DNA of 64,000 nucleotides from Neobacillus novalis NBRC 102450 (GCF_001591805.1 NZ_BCVP01000009.1:186001-250000), one strand, 5' to 3'; positions 51,936 through 61,104 are shown, counted from the first letter of the stretch. Numbers and translations are program-made. The notes: generated by a model not told the origin, from the sequence alone.

Positions 51936-52859
51936 ATGAGCTACATTATCAAAACAAATCAACTGACGAAAACCTATAAGGGTAAGGAAGTTGTTTCGAA
52001 TGTCAATATGAAGGTCAAAAAGGGTGAAATATACGGGTTTCTTGGGCCAAACGGTGCCGGTAAAACAACAATCATGAAGATGCTGACAAATCTTGTGAAG
52101 CCTACGAGCGGTGAAATTGAGATCTTTGGTGAAAAACTGACGAATACCTCCTATGAAGTGTTAAAGCGGATGGGGAGCATCATCGAATATCCTGTTTTCT
52201 ATGACCGGCTAACGGCACGCGAAAATCTGGAGCTGCACTGTGAGTATATGGGCTATTATGACAAAAAGGCGATTGATGCAGCCCTAGATTTAGTCAAATT
52301 AAAAAATATCGAGGATAAGTCAGTAAAAGATTTTTCACTCGGAATGAAGCAGCGTCTTGGGATTGCCCGCTCCATCATTACTAAGCCAGAACTATTAATT
52401 CTTGATGAACCAATTAATGGCCTTGATCCAGTAGGGATTAAAGAACTGCGCGAATTATTCCATATGCTCTGCCGTGAATATGGAATAACCATGCTGATTT
52501 CGTCCCATATCCTTGGTGAAATGGAACAAATCGCCGATACAATAGGGGTAATCAGTGACGGAAAATTAATTAAAGAGGTTTCGATGGATGAAATTCATGA
52601 ACAAAATAAGGAGTATATTGAACTTGCTGTTGACGATGTGAAGAAGGCCTTTTATGTGCTTGATGAAATTCTCCATCTCACGAATTTTAAAGTGGTCGAC
52701 GCATCGCGCTTCAGAATCTATGATACAGGAGCATCACAATCAGAAATATCTAAGACTCTCATTCTAAATGGGGTCATGATTGAGGAAATCAATAAAAAGA
52801 ATCATTCACTAGAAGATTATTTCTTAACATTAATCAATGGGGGCGGAATCAGTGCGTAA
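51936..52859 (+). CDS. ABC transporter ATP-binding protein (BcrA-like)
   Basis: A 307-residue ATPase. Walker A GPNGAGKTT, signature SLGMKQR, Walker B LLILDEPINGLDP and the switch His in ISSHILGEM are intact. The C-terminal ~80 residues form the DUF4162-like tail of bacitracin/lantibiotic transporter ATPases. ATG at 51936 has GAGGAG upstream, next to a TTG alternative. The permease gene overlaps its 3' end. Confidence 0.92.
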   Translation: MSYIIKTNQLTKTYKGKEVVSNVNMKVKKGEIYGFLGPNGAGKTTIMKMLTNLVKPTSGEIEIFGEKLTNTSYEVLKRMGSIIEYPVFYDRLTARENLELHCEYMGYYDKKAIDAALDLVKLKNIEDKSVKDFSLGMKQRLGIARSIITKPELLILDEPINGLDPVGIKELRELFHMLCREYGITMLISSHILGEMEQIADTIGVISDGKLIKEVSMDEIHEQNKEYIELAVDDVKKAFYVLDEILHLTNFKVVDASRFRIYDTGASQSEISKTLILNGVMIEEINKKNHSLEDYFLTLINGGGISA

Positions 52860-53544
52860 ATTAATCAGTCTGGAAATAAAGAAATTTAAACTATTTTCCT
52901 ATTTAAAAGGTGTTGGCATTGCAAACTTAGTTATCATGGGTTTACTCTGCTTGATTTATTTTGCGGAAAAAAGTGAAGGTACAATCGCCTATGGAAGCTA
53001 TGAAATGGCATTTGCGGCGTTTGGAAGTATCATCCGGCCGACATTTATCATCTTTGCAGCAGTGCTGATTTCCAGACTGATCATTGATGAGTATAAAAGC
53101 AATTCGATTACGCTGATGTTCATGTATCCAATTAATCGCAAAAAGATTATAGTTTCGAAGTTAATAATTGTTGCAAGCTTTACCTTTTTAACCATCTTTC
53201 TTTCCAATCTTTTGATTGGCAGTGTGTTTTATTTAGTGGATTCCTATTTACACTTTGTTCCGAAGGAGTTAACGGCCGAGGTTTTAAAGGACGGCTTGCT
53301 TAGCATGACCCTTGAAGCAATTGCATCAGCTGGCATGGCATTAATTCCATTGTATTTTGGAATGCGGAAGAAGTCGGTTCCTACCACTATTGTTTCCGCC
53401 ATCATTTTGGTATCACTTACATCATCTTCTACAGGTGGCGTTAATCTTTTTGCCTTTATTGCAATCCCAATCTCCCTTGCCGTTATCGGCTGCTTAATCG
53501 CCTATTTCTCCTTTAGGAATATTGAAAAAGTGGATGTAAACTAA
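52852..53544 (+). CDS. ABC-2 type permease (antibiotic-resistance type)
   Basis: A 230-residue permease with six hydrophobic segments, starting with RKLISLEIKKFKLFSYLKG and containing DEYKSNSITLMFMYPINRKKIIVSKL, typical of BcrB/LanEFG-type subunits. It pairs with the upstream ATPase to pump or remove a membrane-active compound. GTG at 52852 overlaps the ATPase gene by eight bases and has GGGGGCGG upstream. A terminator follows six bases after the stop. Confidence 0.88.
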   Translation: MRKLISLEIKKFKLFSYLKGVGIANLVIMGLLCLIYFAEKSEGTIAYGSYEMAFAAFGSIIRPTFIIFAAVLISRLIIDEYKSNSITLMFMYPINRKKIIVSKLIIVASFTFLTIFLSNLLIGSVFYLVDSYLHFVPKELTAEVLKDGLLSMTLEAIASAGMALIPLYFGMRKKSVPTTIVSAIILVSLTSSSTGGVNLFAFIAIPISLAVIGCLIAYFSFRNIEKVDVN

Positions 53545-53548
53545 TTTG

Positions 53549-53581
53549 AAAAAAGGGCTGTCCGTTGGAACAGCCCTTTCT
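53549..53581. terminator. Bidirectional terminator of the ABC module and the dehydrogenase
   Basis: AAAGGGCTGT and ACAGCCCTTT around an 8-base loop, between two convergent genes. Confidence 0.82.
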
Positions 53582-53585
53582 AATT

Positions 53586-54548
53586 TTAGTAGCCTTTTAC
53601 ATAATTCACCAGATTTATGGACGGAGTTGCCCCTTCAAGATAGTTTTTTAAATTTGGAATCAAGATATTTTCAACTACACGCTGATTATAATGTTCAGTT
53701 GAACCCGAAGTGTGCGGGGTAATAATGACGTTTTCCATTTCCCATAACGGACTTTCTTTACTTAATGGTTCTGTTTCAAATACATCCAGCCCCGCTCCGG
53801 AAATGGTTCCTTCCTTTAATGCCTGGACGAGATCATCTTCTACTACAATCTCACCACGACCGATATTAATGAAAAAGGCAGTAGACTTCATTTGTGAAAA
53901 TTGTTCTGCACCAAATAATCGATGGGTTGCTTTCGTATGTGGTAACGTAACAACCACATAATCACACTTTGGCAGCAGAAGATGCAATTGGTCTGGCGTG
54001 TACATTTCATCGACATATTCAACCGGTTTGCCCGAGTTTCTTACACCCAAAACAGTCATCCCAAATGCTTTGGCAAGTTTGGCTGTTTCTTTTCCAATTG
54101 CGCCAACGCCGATAATCCCGACCGTTTTTTCATGCATTTCTAGTTCCATATGGGCATGATGCCATGTTTTCGAATGTTGATTTCTAACATATGTATGAAT
54201 TTTTCTCGTTAAGCCAAGCATTAATGCGAAAATGGTTTCGGAAATGGGATAAGCATGAACACCGTTGGCACTTGTTAGGGTGATATTTCTCGCTTCCAAC
54301 TTCTCAAGCGGTAATTTATCGACACCAGCACTCCATGTTTGCAGCCATTTAAGCTTTGCCTGCGGATCGAGGCAATATTCTTCCAGCCCCTTTTTCCAGC
54401 CAGCAATAATTTCAGCATCCTTTGCATGCTCCTGCCAGATTTCTTGATCTTTGCCAACAATCAATTCCCAATCAGGAATGACTTTCTTTAATTGCTCGAT
54501 ATGACTTTGATCTAATTTTTGGGTGATGACTATTTTCCTTTTTTTCAT
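53586..54548 (-). CDS. D-isomer-specific 2-hydroxyacid dehydrogenase
   Basis: A 320-residue NAD(P)-dependent enzyme. GIIGVGAIGKETAKLAKAFG is the nucleotide-binding motif. The catalytic Arg is in NIGRGEIVVEDDL, the Glu in LDVFETEPL and the His in ITPHTSGS. The substrate, among glyoxylate/hydroxypyruvate, lactate and others, cannot be told. The ATG has CGGAGGAAT upstream. It is single. Confidence 0.9.
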   Translation of the reverse strand: MKKRKIVITQKLDQSHIEQLKKVIPDWELIVGKDQEIWQEHAKDAEIIAGWKKGLEEYCLDPQAKLKWLQTWSAGVDKLPLEKLEARNITLTSANGVHAYPISETIFALMLGLTRKIHTYVRNQHSKTWHHAHMELEMHEKTVGIIGVGAIGKETAKLAKAFGMTVLGVRNSGKPVEYVDEMYTPDQLHLLLPKCDYVVVTLPHTKATHRLFGAEQFSQMKSTAFFINIGRGEIVVEDDLVQALKEGTISGAGLDVFETEPLSKESPLWEMENVIITPHTSGSTEHYNQRVVENILIPNLKNYLEGATPSINLVNYVKGY

Positions 54549-54738
54549 ACGATTCCTCCGTTCAAACGATATTTACACACATTAATGATAACAAAAATTA
54601 AAACTTTTTTGGTAAAACCTTCTGATTTACCTTTTTCCGGCTTCTGTGTTATTATTTAGTGATAAAAAGTAAATTAATTTGAAACGGATCTTCACGACGA
54701 AGATTCTTTTTTATTGGACTAAAATAGGAGGGGATTTA

Positions 54739-55950
54739 TTGAAAGAGCGTTTGTGGACGAAGTCGTTTATCATGCTCATGGTGGGAAACCTTTTTGTGTT
54801 TATGTCATTTCAAATGCTAATTCCAACACTGCCGCCATATATAAAATCGATTGGGGCATCAGGTTTAGAAATTGGCTTAGTGACCGCATTGTTTTCCATA
54901 GGAGCTGTACTCAGCCGGCCATTTATCGGTTTTATGCTTGAATACAAGCCGAGGAAGTCGCTTGTCATAACGGGAGCAATCATGCTCTTACTCATTACGA
55001 TTCTATATCCGATTTCTCAGGTTGTTGTGATTTTTCTATTATTCCGCTTCGTACATGGCCTTGTCTGGGGCTGGTCAACCACGGTTAATGGCACAGCAGC
55101 CGTTGACGTCATACCTAATTCGCGTCTTGGCGAAGGGATGGGGTACTTTGGTCTTTCGATTACCATCGGCATGATTATTGCCCCAAGTCTAGGAATCTTT
55201 TTATATAAAATTACTTCTTTCACCAATCTTATATACATTTCCGCATTTTTAGGGGTCATCGCAGTCATTTTGCTTACAGCCGTACGCTATCAAACTCCAG
55301 AAGCTGTAAAAAATACACGAAAAGAAAATCTTAAATTTTCCTATATGGGCTCATTGGTTGAAAAATCAAGCTGGTTCCCGGCTTTTGTTACAATTATCAT
55401 CAATCTTGGGTATGGAGCGATTGTTACGTTTATCGTTATTTTTGGTCAGGAACGAGGAATTGAGCAAATCTTTTTATTCTATATTTTTAATGCAATCATG
55501 GCCACTTTAGCGAGACCAATCGCCGGGAAATGGTTTGATGAGAAAGGGCCATTCGGTCTCGTATTATTCTGTACAGCTATGACATTTGTAGGAATGTGGG
55601 TACTCTCCTTTGCACATTCGAGTCTGTTTATTGCCATTGCCGGTGTCTTATTCGGGGCTGGCTTCGGCTGCTTGATCCCAACACTGCAATCATGGGCATT
55701 ATTAATGACACCGACAAATCGGCGCGGTGTGGCCAATGGGATGATCTTCTCGTCTATTGATTTAGGCATTGGGCTTAGCGGTATTATTTTTGGTGGACTG
55801 GCGCAATTTGTTGATATAGCTACTATCTTCAGGATTGCGAGTCTTTTTCTCATTGTCGCGATTGTCTTAGTTGTCATAATGGAAAGAAAGAAACGTGTAG
55901 CTGCACAGGAAAGCGTGATAACGAAAAAGAAGGTCAGGACCTCATTTTAG
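54739..55950 (+). CDS. MFS transporter
   Basis: A 403-residue protein with twelve hydrophobic segments. RPFIGFMLEYKPRKSLVITG is the MFS motif between segments 2 and 3, and RPIAGKWFDEKGPF its repeat in the second half. The sequence resembles drug:H+ exporters of the YfcJ/MdtG kind. The TTG at 54739 has AGGAGGGG upstream; earlier in-frame starts lack a site. It is single. Confidence 0.88.
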   Translation: MKERLWTKSFIMLMVGNLFVFMSFQMLIPTLPPYIKSIGASGLEIGLVTALFSIGAVLSRPFIGFMLEYKPRKSLVITGAIMLLLITILYPISQVVVIFLLFRFVHGLVWGWSTTVNGTAAVDVIPNSRLGEGMGYFGLSITIGMIIAPSLGIFLYKITSFTNLIYISAFLGVIAVILLTAVRYQTPEAVKNTRKENLKFSYMGSLVEKSSWFPAFVTIIINLGYGAIVTFIVIFGQERGIEQIFLFYIFNAIMATLARPIAGKWFDEKGPFGLVLFCTAMTFVGMWVLSFAHSSLFIAIAGVLFGAGFGCLIPTLQSWALLMTPTNRRGVANGMIFSSIDLGIGLSGIIFGGLAQFVDIATIFRIASLFLIVAIVLVVIMERKKRVAAQESVITKKKVRTSF

Positions 55951-56137
55951 ATTTGGGGGCTTGGCCTTTTCTTTTTCTCCACTGTACAATATCTGGTCAT
56001 TTTTGCTTTATAACTGTCCAAACCACATACATATAAAAAGAAGCACCTGCTCAAATCGCCTTGTCCATTTGAAACGTTATAACTGGTATAAAACTTGCAA
56101 AATAATAAAATAGAATTCTATTGAGGAGGTTTCCTAT

Positions 56138-56905
56138 ATGCAAATTAAAGCATGCCGTGCAATTGTTACGGGAGGAGCATCGGGACTAGGCGAGGCAACA
56201 GTCCGTAACATTGTTGGAAGTGGCGGGAAAACAGTTATTTTTGATCAATCGGAAGAAAAGGGAGCAAAGCTTCAAACTGAATTAGGAGAATCAGTATTAT
56301 TTTTAAAAGCAGATGTAACAAAGGAAGAGGATATTCAAGAAACAATCAATAAAGCCACAGAATTTATGGGGGGAGTAAATACGGTTGTGAACTGTGCTGG
56401 GATTGGAATAGCGGAGAAGGTACTCGGGCGAAATGGGGCACATAATCTAGAGCTTTTTTCTAGAGTGATCAATGTGAATTTAATTGGAACCTTCAACGTT
56501 ATTCGTTTAGCAGCGGAGAAAATGACGAGCAATGAAGTGAATGAGCAAAACGAAAGAGGTGTCATTATTAATACTGCTTCAGTTGCAGCTTACGACGGAC
56601 AAATCGGCCAGGCGGCATATAGTGCATCTAAAGGCGGAATTGTCGGAATGACGTTGCCGATAGCAAGGGAGCTTGCCCGGTATGGAATCCGGGTGATGAC
56701 GATTGCCCCCGGACTTTTCCACACGCCGATGTTTGATACATTGCCGCAGGAGGCCAGAGATTCACTTGGAAAAATGGTGCCGTTCCCTTCCAGGCTTGGG
56801 TATCCAAGCGAATACGCAAAGCTAGTCCAAAGCATTATTGAAAATCCAATGCTGAATGGTGAAACAATTAGGCTCGATGGTGCGATTCGCATGCAGCCGA
56901 AATAA
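56138..56905 (+). CDS. SDR family, 3-hydroxyacyl-CoA dehydrogenase type II-like
   Basis: A 255-residue short-chain dehydrogenase. [13 protein letters not shown] binds NAD(H), NCAGIG is the second motif, and YSASKGG carries the catalytic Tyr and Lys, with Ser in [13 protein letters not shown]. The late [28 protein letters not shown] is very typical of HSD17B10-like enzymes, which oxidise short or branched 3-hydroxyacyl-CoA, for example in isoleucine breakdown. ATG has GAGGAGG upstream. It is followed by copy B of the repeat. Confidence 0.92.
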   Translation: MQIKACRAIVTGGASGLGEATVRNIVGSGGKTVIFDQSEEKGAKLQTELGESVLFLKADVTKEEDIQETINKATEFMGGVNTVVNCAGIGIAEKVLGRNGAHNLELFSRVINVNLIGTFNVIRLAAEKMTSNEVNEQNERGVIINTASVAAYDGQIGQAAYSASKGGIVGMTLPIARELARYGIRVMTIAPGLFHTPMFDTLPQEARDSLGKMVPFPSRLGYPSEYAKLVQSIIENPMLNGETIRLDGAIRMQPK

Positions 56906-56929
56906 TGCGGTAGAGAGGGGAAGTGCATG

Positions 56930-57117
56930 TAACGGGTTCCATTTCCTATCACAAATATTAAAAATGTAAGTTAAAATGAGTGCCCATTTGCAAATGAAAT
57001 TGACACTCATTTTTTATTGGGGTAAAGCCATTTGTGACGAAATTACATAAAAATTTTTATAGGAAAATGCACCCCAAAATTGTAGGGGTACAATGACTGG
57101 TGTACCCCTACAATTTT
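56930..57117 (+). repeat. Two-hairpin repeat element, copy B
   Basis: A 188-bp element starting TAACGGGTTCC, 8.3 kb from copy A and in the same orientation. Hairpin 1 pairs ATGAGTG with CACTCAT before TTTTTT. Hairpin 2 pairs TTGTAGGGGTAC with GTACCCCTACAA perfectly. Several differences from copy A are matched across the stems, so the folded shape appears to be kept. It starts 25 bases after the SDR gene. Confidence 0.82.
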
Positions 57118-57192
57118 ATACAACACATTATATTTGGATAAATATGTTAAAGTGAAGTCTTATCCTTAATTGAGTAACCAGTGATATTTAAA

Positions 57193-57380
57193 ATAAGCGG
57201 AGATTTTTCCGTTAGTCCGCAGAAAAGAGCTTGGGTTGGGTGATATAAGTGGAGTTTTTCCGATTAAGCAAAGCAAAATTACCCATTTTCACGTTTTTCG
57301 AGTCAATAATCGGAATCCTTCCGTCTATTTATGCTATTTTCAGTACTAATTCCTAATTAAGAGAAATTTCTCCGCCTATT
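57193..57380. repeat. Degenerate ~52-bp-spaced array with CGGA...TCCG pairs
   Basis: ATAAGCGGAGATTTTTCCG (57193), ATAAGTGGAGTTTTTCCG (57245, exactly 52 on), ATAATCGGAATCCTTCCG (57306) and AATTAAGAGAAATTTCTCCG (about 57355) recur. Each forms a short palindrome. The spacing is 52, then 61 and 50. Confidence 0.6.
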
Positions 57381-57508
57381 TATCAAACCATGCTGATTCC
57401 TCATCTGGGTCCGCTCTTTTATGGTTGGCGGGAGCAGCATACTGAAGAAGAGGATGCACCGCTATCAAATAAAGAAAAAATATGATTGGATGTTCCTCCA
57501 CAGAATTC

Positions 57509-58501
57509 CTACAGCAACGTAGACAAAATACGATCGCAGAGTGCCATTGTTTGAACATTATCACGTCCATTTGATGTTGGCGTTTCACCAGTTTTACAAC
57601 AGTCAATAAAATGAGTCATTTCTCCGACGAAACCTCGTAAATAAAGGTCTCTGTAGGCTCCAGACATCGGGGTAGCAGATGGTGTAAAGACAGTGTCTGT
57701 CTCTTTAAGAGATTTCCATGGTAGATCATCAAATGTTTGTGACTCATGAACTGTAAGCGTATTAATTTCGTCAGCAAAGGCAAATCCATTATCAAATGTC
57801 ACAAGCATATTTTCACTTTCCCGCGACCAAGCCGTCATCCCTGCCAAATAAAGGCTGCCAACGACGCCATTTTCAAACTTTAACGAAATACTATGAGAAA
57901 CAAACTCCTTGTCACTATTTTTAAAACCTGTAACTTGTACAACTTCTCCAAATAAATAGCGTACAAGATCAACCATATGTATAGCGGCAAACTTCATAAA
58001 TTGTTCTTCATTTTTGCAAAAAGGTGTGCTGTCCACCGCAAATCTTGCTTGAAAGGAACGCGCAGTACCTAGTTTACTGCTCGTAATTAGTTCTTTTAAC
58101 TTTGTATAGCAAGGAGCATACCGTTTCATAAATCCAACCATTAATGTTACTCCAGCTTGTTCAGCAGCATCAGCAATTTCTGCAGCTTGCTCAGCACACA
58201 TCCCAAGAGGCTTATCCACATAAACATTTTTACCAGCTTTGATACAATCTAGCACGAGAGAAGGATGGTCTTCAGGTTGAGCAATGACAACAACTCCGTC
58301 ACAATCTTCATTTTGTAACATCTTTTTATAGTCATCGTAAGGTGTCCCATTGCTTCCAAAGCGTTGAAGAGCGGCTTTGGAACGATCAATATTACGTGTA
58401 GAAATCGCTTGTATATTTGCCCCTGCTTCAATAACTGAAGGGTAAATGTTTGTTGAGGCATGAAATCCTGCACCGATAAAACAGAGATTGGCTTTTTTCA
58501 C
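57509..58501 (-). CDS. Gfo/Idh/MocA family oxidoreductase
   Basis: A 330-residue NAD(P)-dependent dehydrogenase of sugars or inositols. LCFIGAGFHASTNIYPSV is the Rossmann motif. VYVDKPLG holds the family Lys, and the C-terminal half is the alpha/beta substrate domain (FAAIHMVDLVRYLFG). GTG at 58501 has AGGAG eight bases upstream. An ATG two codons earlier is too close, and longer starts lack a site. The substrate is unknown. Confidence 0.9.
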   Translation of the reverse strand: MKKANLCFIGAGFHASTNIYPSVIEAGANIQAISTRNIDRSKAALQRFGSNGTPYDDYKKMLQNEDCDGVVVIAQPEDHPSLVLDCIKAGKNVYVDKPLGMCAEQAAEIADAAEQAGVTLMVGFMKRYAPCYTKLKELITSSKLGTARSFQARFAVDSTPFCKNEEQFMKFAAIHMVDLVRYLFGEVVQVTGFKNSDKEFVSHSISLKFENGVVGSLYLAGMTAWSRESENMLVTFDNGFAFADEINTLTVHESQTFDDLPWKSLKETDTVFTPSATPMSGAYRDLYLRGFVGEMTHFIDCCKTGETPTSNGRDNVQTMALCDRILSTLL

Positions 58502-58746
58502 TATCATCGCTCCTATGTCTTTAATCGTATAATGGATACTTCTTTGTATCAAATCAAAAATACCATGAATTCGAAATATATGTCCAATAGAGCGAGCATT
58601 TATGAACGACTGAAATACCTTATAAAAAAGTACTGATAATTTTTTTTTGATAATTTCCATCTTTTCATATTGGTATATAATAAAAATTAGATAAATTACG
58701 AAGGGAAACCTAAGGATCACCATTGTTAAAGAATGGAGAATAAAGA

Positions 58747-59316
58747 ATGATAAAAACAGAAACTGATATCATCCAACTCGTCAAAGAAGATAAGTGGATG
58801 ATGGATATTTTATATTCAGCACAATCTATTAATCTTCCGGACTGGTGGGTTTGTGCTGGCTTTGTTCGTTCGAAAATATGGGATACGCTCCACGGATTTA
58901 CAGTAAGGACACCTATTCCAGATATTGATGTAATCTATTTTGACGAGCGAAATGTCGAGGAGGCTGAAGAAAAGAAACTTGAAGATAAATTAATAGTTAT
59001 TCACCCGAATGTTCCCTGGTCGGTAAAAAACGAAGCAAGAATGCATGTGAAAAATGATATTCCGCCCTATACTTCCTCCGTGGACGCGATGTCAAAATTC
59101 CCGGAAACAGCTACTGCACTCGGTCTAAAGCTAGATGAAAACAACAATGTAGTATTAGCGGCTCCCTGTGGAATACATGATGTCCTCAATTTTGAAGTGA
59201 AGCCAAGTCCATTTTTTGCTGAAACGAAAAAACGCACAGCGGTTTATGAAGGGCGAATTACGAAAAAGAATTGGAAGGCGATTTGGAATAAGGTAAAGGT
59301 GAGCCATCTTCTTTAA
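58747..59316 (+). CDS. Nucleotidyltransferase-like protein (DUF925 / NTP_transf_6)
   Basis: A 189-residue protein. WVCAGFVRSKIWDTLHG followed by IPDIDVIYFDE is the pol-beta-like nucleotidyltransferase pattern of the COG3575/DUF925 family, with the metal-binding Asp pair DID. The end FEVKPSPFFAETKKRTAVYEGRI is also typical. The function is unknown. The start ATG has GGAGAATAAAG upstream. It is divergent from the oxidoreductase gene. Confidence 0.85.
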   Translation: MIKTETDIIQLVKEDKWMMDILYSAQSINLPDWWVCAGFVRSKIWDTLHGFTVRTPIPDIDVIYFDERNVEEAEEKKLEDKLIVIHPNVPWSVKNEARMHVKNDIPPYTSSVDAMSKFPETATALGLKLDENNNVVLAAPCGIHDVLNFEVKPSPFFAETKKRTAVYEGRITKKNWKAIWNKVKVSHLL

Positions 59317-59321
59317 CAAAC

Positions 59322-59393
59322 ATGATGACTTTAAAAGAGTTGAATTTAGAAGAATTTTATGAAATAGCAGCTGAAATCTTACAAACATTGTAG
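59322..59393 (+). CDS. Possible 23-residue peptide or remnant
   Basis: Directly after the nucleotidyltransferase gene, MMTLKELNLEEFYEIAAEIL and three more codons lead to a stop and a short T-run. The composition looks like a helical protein start. No ribosome site is seen. It may be the start of a deleted gene. Confidence 0.2.
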   Translation: MMTLKELNLEEFYEIAAEILQTL

Positions 59394-59460
59394 TTTTTTC
59401 CTTTTATTATGTAGCAAGGATCAGCTTTTCACAGTAATTTTCAAATAATTCCCAAGAAAC

Positions 59461-59573
59461 GTCGTAAGTTTTGTAAAAGGTGTAGTAAGAAGCTGTAAAT
59501 ATGTCGTAAGATTCGTAAAAGATGTAGTAAGTAGCTTAAAACATGTCGTAAGTGACCAGAAGTATGTAATAAG
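59461..59573. repeat. Six-copy GTCGTAAG/GTAGTAAG array with exact 21-bp period
   Basis: GTCGTAAG begins at 59461, 59503 and 59545, and GTAGTAAG or GTAATAAG at 59482, 59524 and 59566, every step exactly 21 bases. The two forms alternate, giving a 42-bp superperiod. It lies between two nucleotidyltransferase-like genes. Confidence 0.88.
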
Positions 59574-59603
59574 CTTACCTTTTGGAAACTAGAGGTGATA
59601 ATC

Positions 59604-60323
59604 ATGGGAGAAATTAATAAGTTAAGTGCAATTGAAGCAGCACATCAGTTTATCCATAAGTATTTTCCTTATTGCCAAGGTGCCCTATTAGCTGGGAGTG
59701 TTGTTCGTGGTGAAGCAACAGAAACATCTGACCTTGATATTGTTATTTTCAATCATACTATTAGTTCATCCTATAGAGAGTCTTTAATTGAGTTTGGCTG
59801 GGCCATTGAGGTATTTGTGCATAATTTAAGTTCATATAAGCATTTTTTCAAAAATGATGTTGAAAGAGCGAGACCCTCGTTACCGAGAATGATTTCAGAA
59901 GGAATTATCTTAAGAGATGTCGGAATGATGGATTCAATTAAAAAAGAGGCTAATGAATTATTAGCTAATGGACCGGCAGAATGGTCAGCTGAAACAATAA
60001 AAACAAAACGATATTTTATTACAGATGCGCTAGATGATTTTATCGGTTGTTCAAATAGGGCAGAAGAAATATTTATAGCAAGTACTTTAGCTGAGTTGGT
60101 AAGCGAATTTGTTTTAAGAACAAACCAAAAATGGATTGGTGCATCGAAATGGATAGTGCGTGCATTAAGGAATTATGAAGAAGATTTCGCAAATCATTTT
60201 GTAGAGGTTTTTGATCATTTTTATAGAACAGGTGAAAAGAAACCTGTAATTGAATTAGTTGATCAAGTCTTGGAGCCCTTTGGCGGAAGGCTATTTCATG
60301 GATTCTTATTGGGGAAAAAGTGA
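59604..60323 (+). CDS. Nucleotidyltransferase domain protein
   Basis: A 239-residue protein. LLAGSVVRGEATETSDLDIVIF is the classic GS...DxD nucleotidyltransferase motif, and the rest is helical, as in aminoglycoside adenylyltransferase-like proteins. The target (antibiotic, protein or tRNA) is not known. ATG at 59604 has AGAGGTG six bases upstream. It is followed by peptidase E after 71 bases. Confidence 0.85.
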   Translation: MGEINKLSAIEAAHQFIHKYFPYCQGALLAGSVVRGEATETSDLDIVIFNHTISSSYRESLIEFGWAIEVFVHNLSSYKHFFKNDVERARPSLPRMISEGIILRDVGMMDSIKKEANELLANGPAEWSAETIKTKRYFITDALDDFIGCSNRAEEIFIASTLAELVSEFVLRTNQKWIGASKWIVRALRNYEEDFANHFVEVFDHFYRTGEKKPVIELVDQVLEPFGGRLFHGFLLGKK

Positions 60324-60394
60324 TGAATTCCGCGGCATCTAAGCAATAATTCCTTTTTACAAATACTATCCTTGAATGAAGAGAGGCTGAAAAT

Positions 60395-61087
60395 ATGAGA
60401 CAAATCATCGCATTAGGTGGTGGCGGGTTTTCAATGGAACCGGAAAACCCATTATTAGATATCTATGTTTTGAAACAAGCAGACAAATCTGTTCCTTCAA
60501 TTTGCTTTTTGCCAACAGCTAGTGGAGATGCGGAAAACTATATTAAGAGATTTTATCAAGCATTTGAAAAACTAGATTCTTCAGCTTCGCATCTATCATT
60601 ATTCAACCCTCCAACTAGAGATCTAGAGGATTTTATTTTAACGAAGGATATTATATATGTTGGCGGGGGAAACACAAAGAATTTATTAATTCTCTGGAAA
60701 GAATGGGGTTTAGATAAAATTTTAAAAAAGGCATGGGAACAAGGGGTTGTTTTAGCCGGGATTAGTGCAGGTTCAATTTGCTGGTTTGAAGAAGGTGTAA
60801 CAGACTCTTACGGTGATAAATTAGAGCCTATTAGAGCCTTAGGTTTTTTGAAAGGAAGTAATTGTCCCCATTATGACGGAGAATCCGTCAGAAGACCAAC
60901 TTATCACAAGCTAGTACAGGATGGGAGAATCCAGCCTGGTATCGCGGCAGATGACGGAGTTGCAGTTCATTTTATTGACCAAGAAATTACTCGTGTCGTT
61001 AGTTCAAGGCCTAATGCAGAAGCCTATCATGTTTCTTTTGAAAAAAAAGTGATTGAGAAGGAACTAAAAACTGAATTTTTAGGGTAG
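60395..61087 (+). CDS. Peptidase E (S51 family)
   Basis: A 230-residue serine peptidase. IIYVGGGNTKNLL and GISAGSICWF, with catalytic Ser at residue 124, are the S51 signature, and HYDGE follows. S51 enzymes cut after N-terminal Asp in dipeptides such as Asp-Xaa. The length agrees with the family. ATG has GAGAGG upstream. It may be co-transcribed with the nucleotidyltransferase gene. Confidence 0.9.
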   Translation: MRQIIALGGGGFSMEPENPLLDIYVLKQADKSVPSICFLPTASGDAENYIKRFYQAFEKLDSSASHLSLFNPPTRDLEDFILTKDIIYVGGGNTKNLLILWKEWGLDKILKKAWEQGVVLAGISAGSICWFEEGVTDSYGDKLEPIRALGFLKGSNCPHYDGESVRRPTYHKLVQDGRIQPGIAADDGVAVHFIDQEITRVVSSRPNAEAYHVSFEKKVIEKELKTEFLG

Positions 61088-61104
61088 GAAAAAGGAGTCA
61101 ACGT

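Noticed and set aside
57376-57606. 76-codon minus-strand frame overlapping the Gfo/Idh/MocA gene end, with VEEHPIIFFLYLIAVHPLL and PDEESAWFDK
   Set aside because: The last part looks protein-like, but it lacks a ribosome site and its first half is out of frame inside a certain gene. At best a remnant.
59461-59573. CRISPR-like array at 21-bp period
   Set aside because: Units are too short for repeat plus spacer, and the bases between cores are themselves partly repeated.
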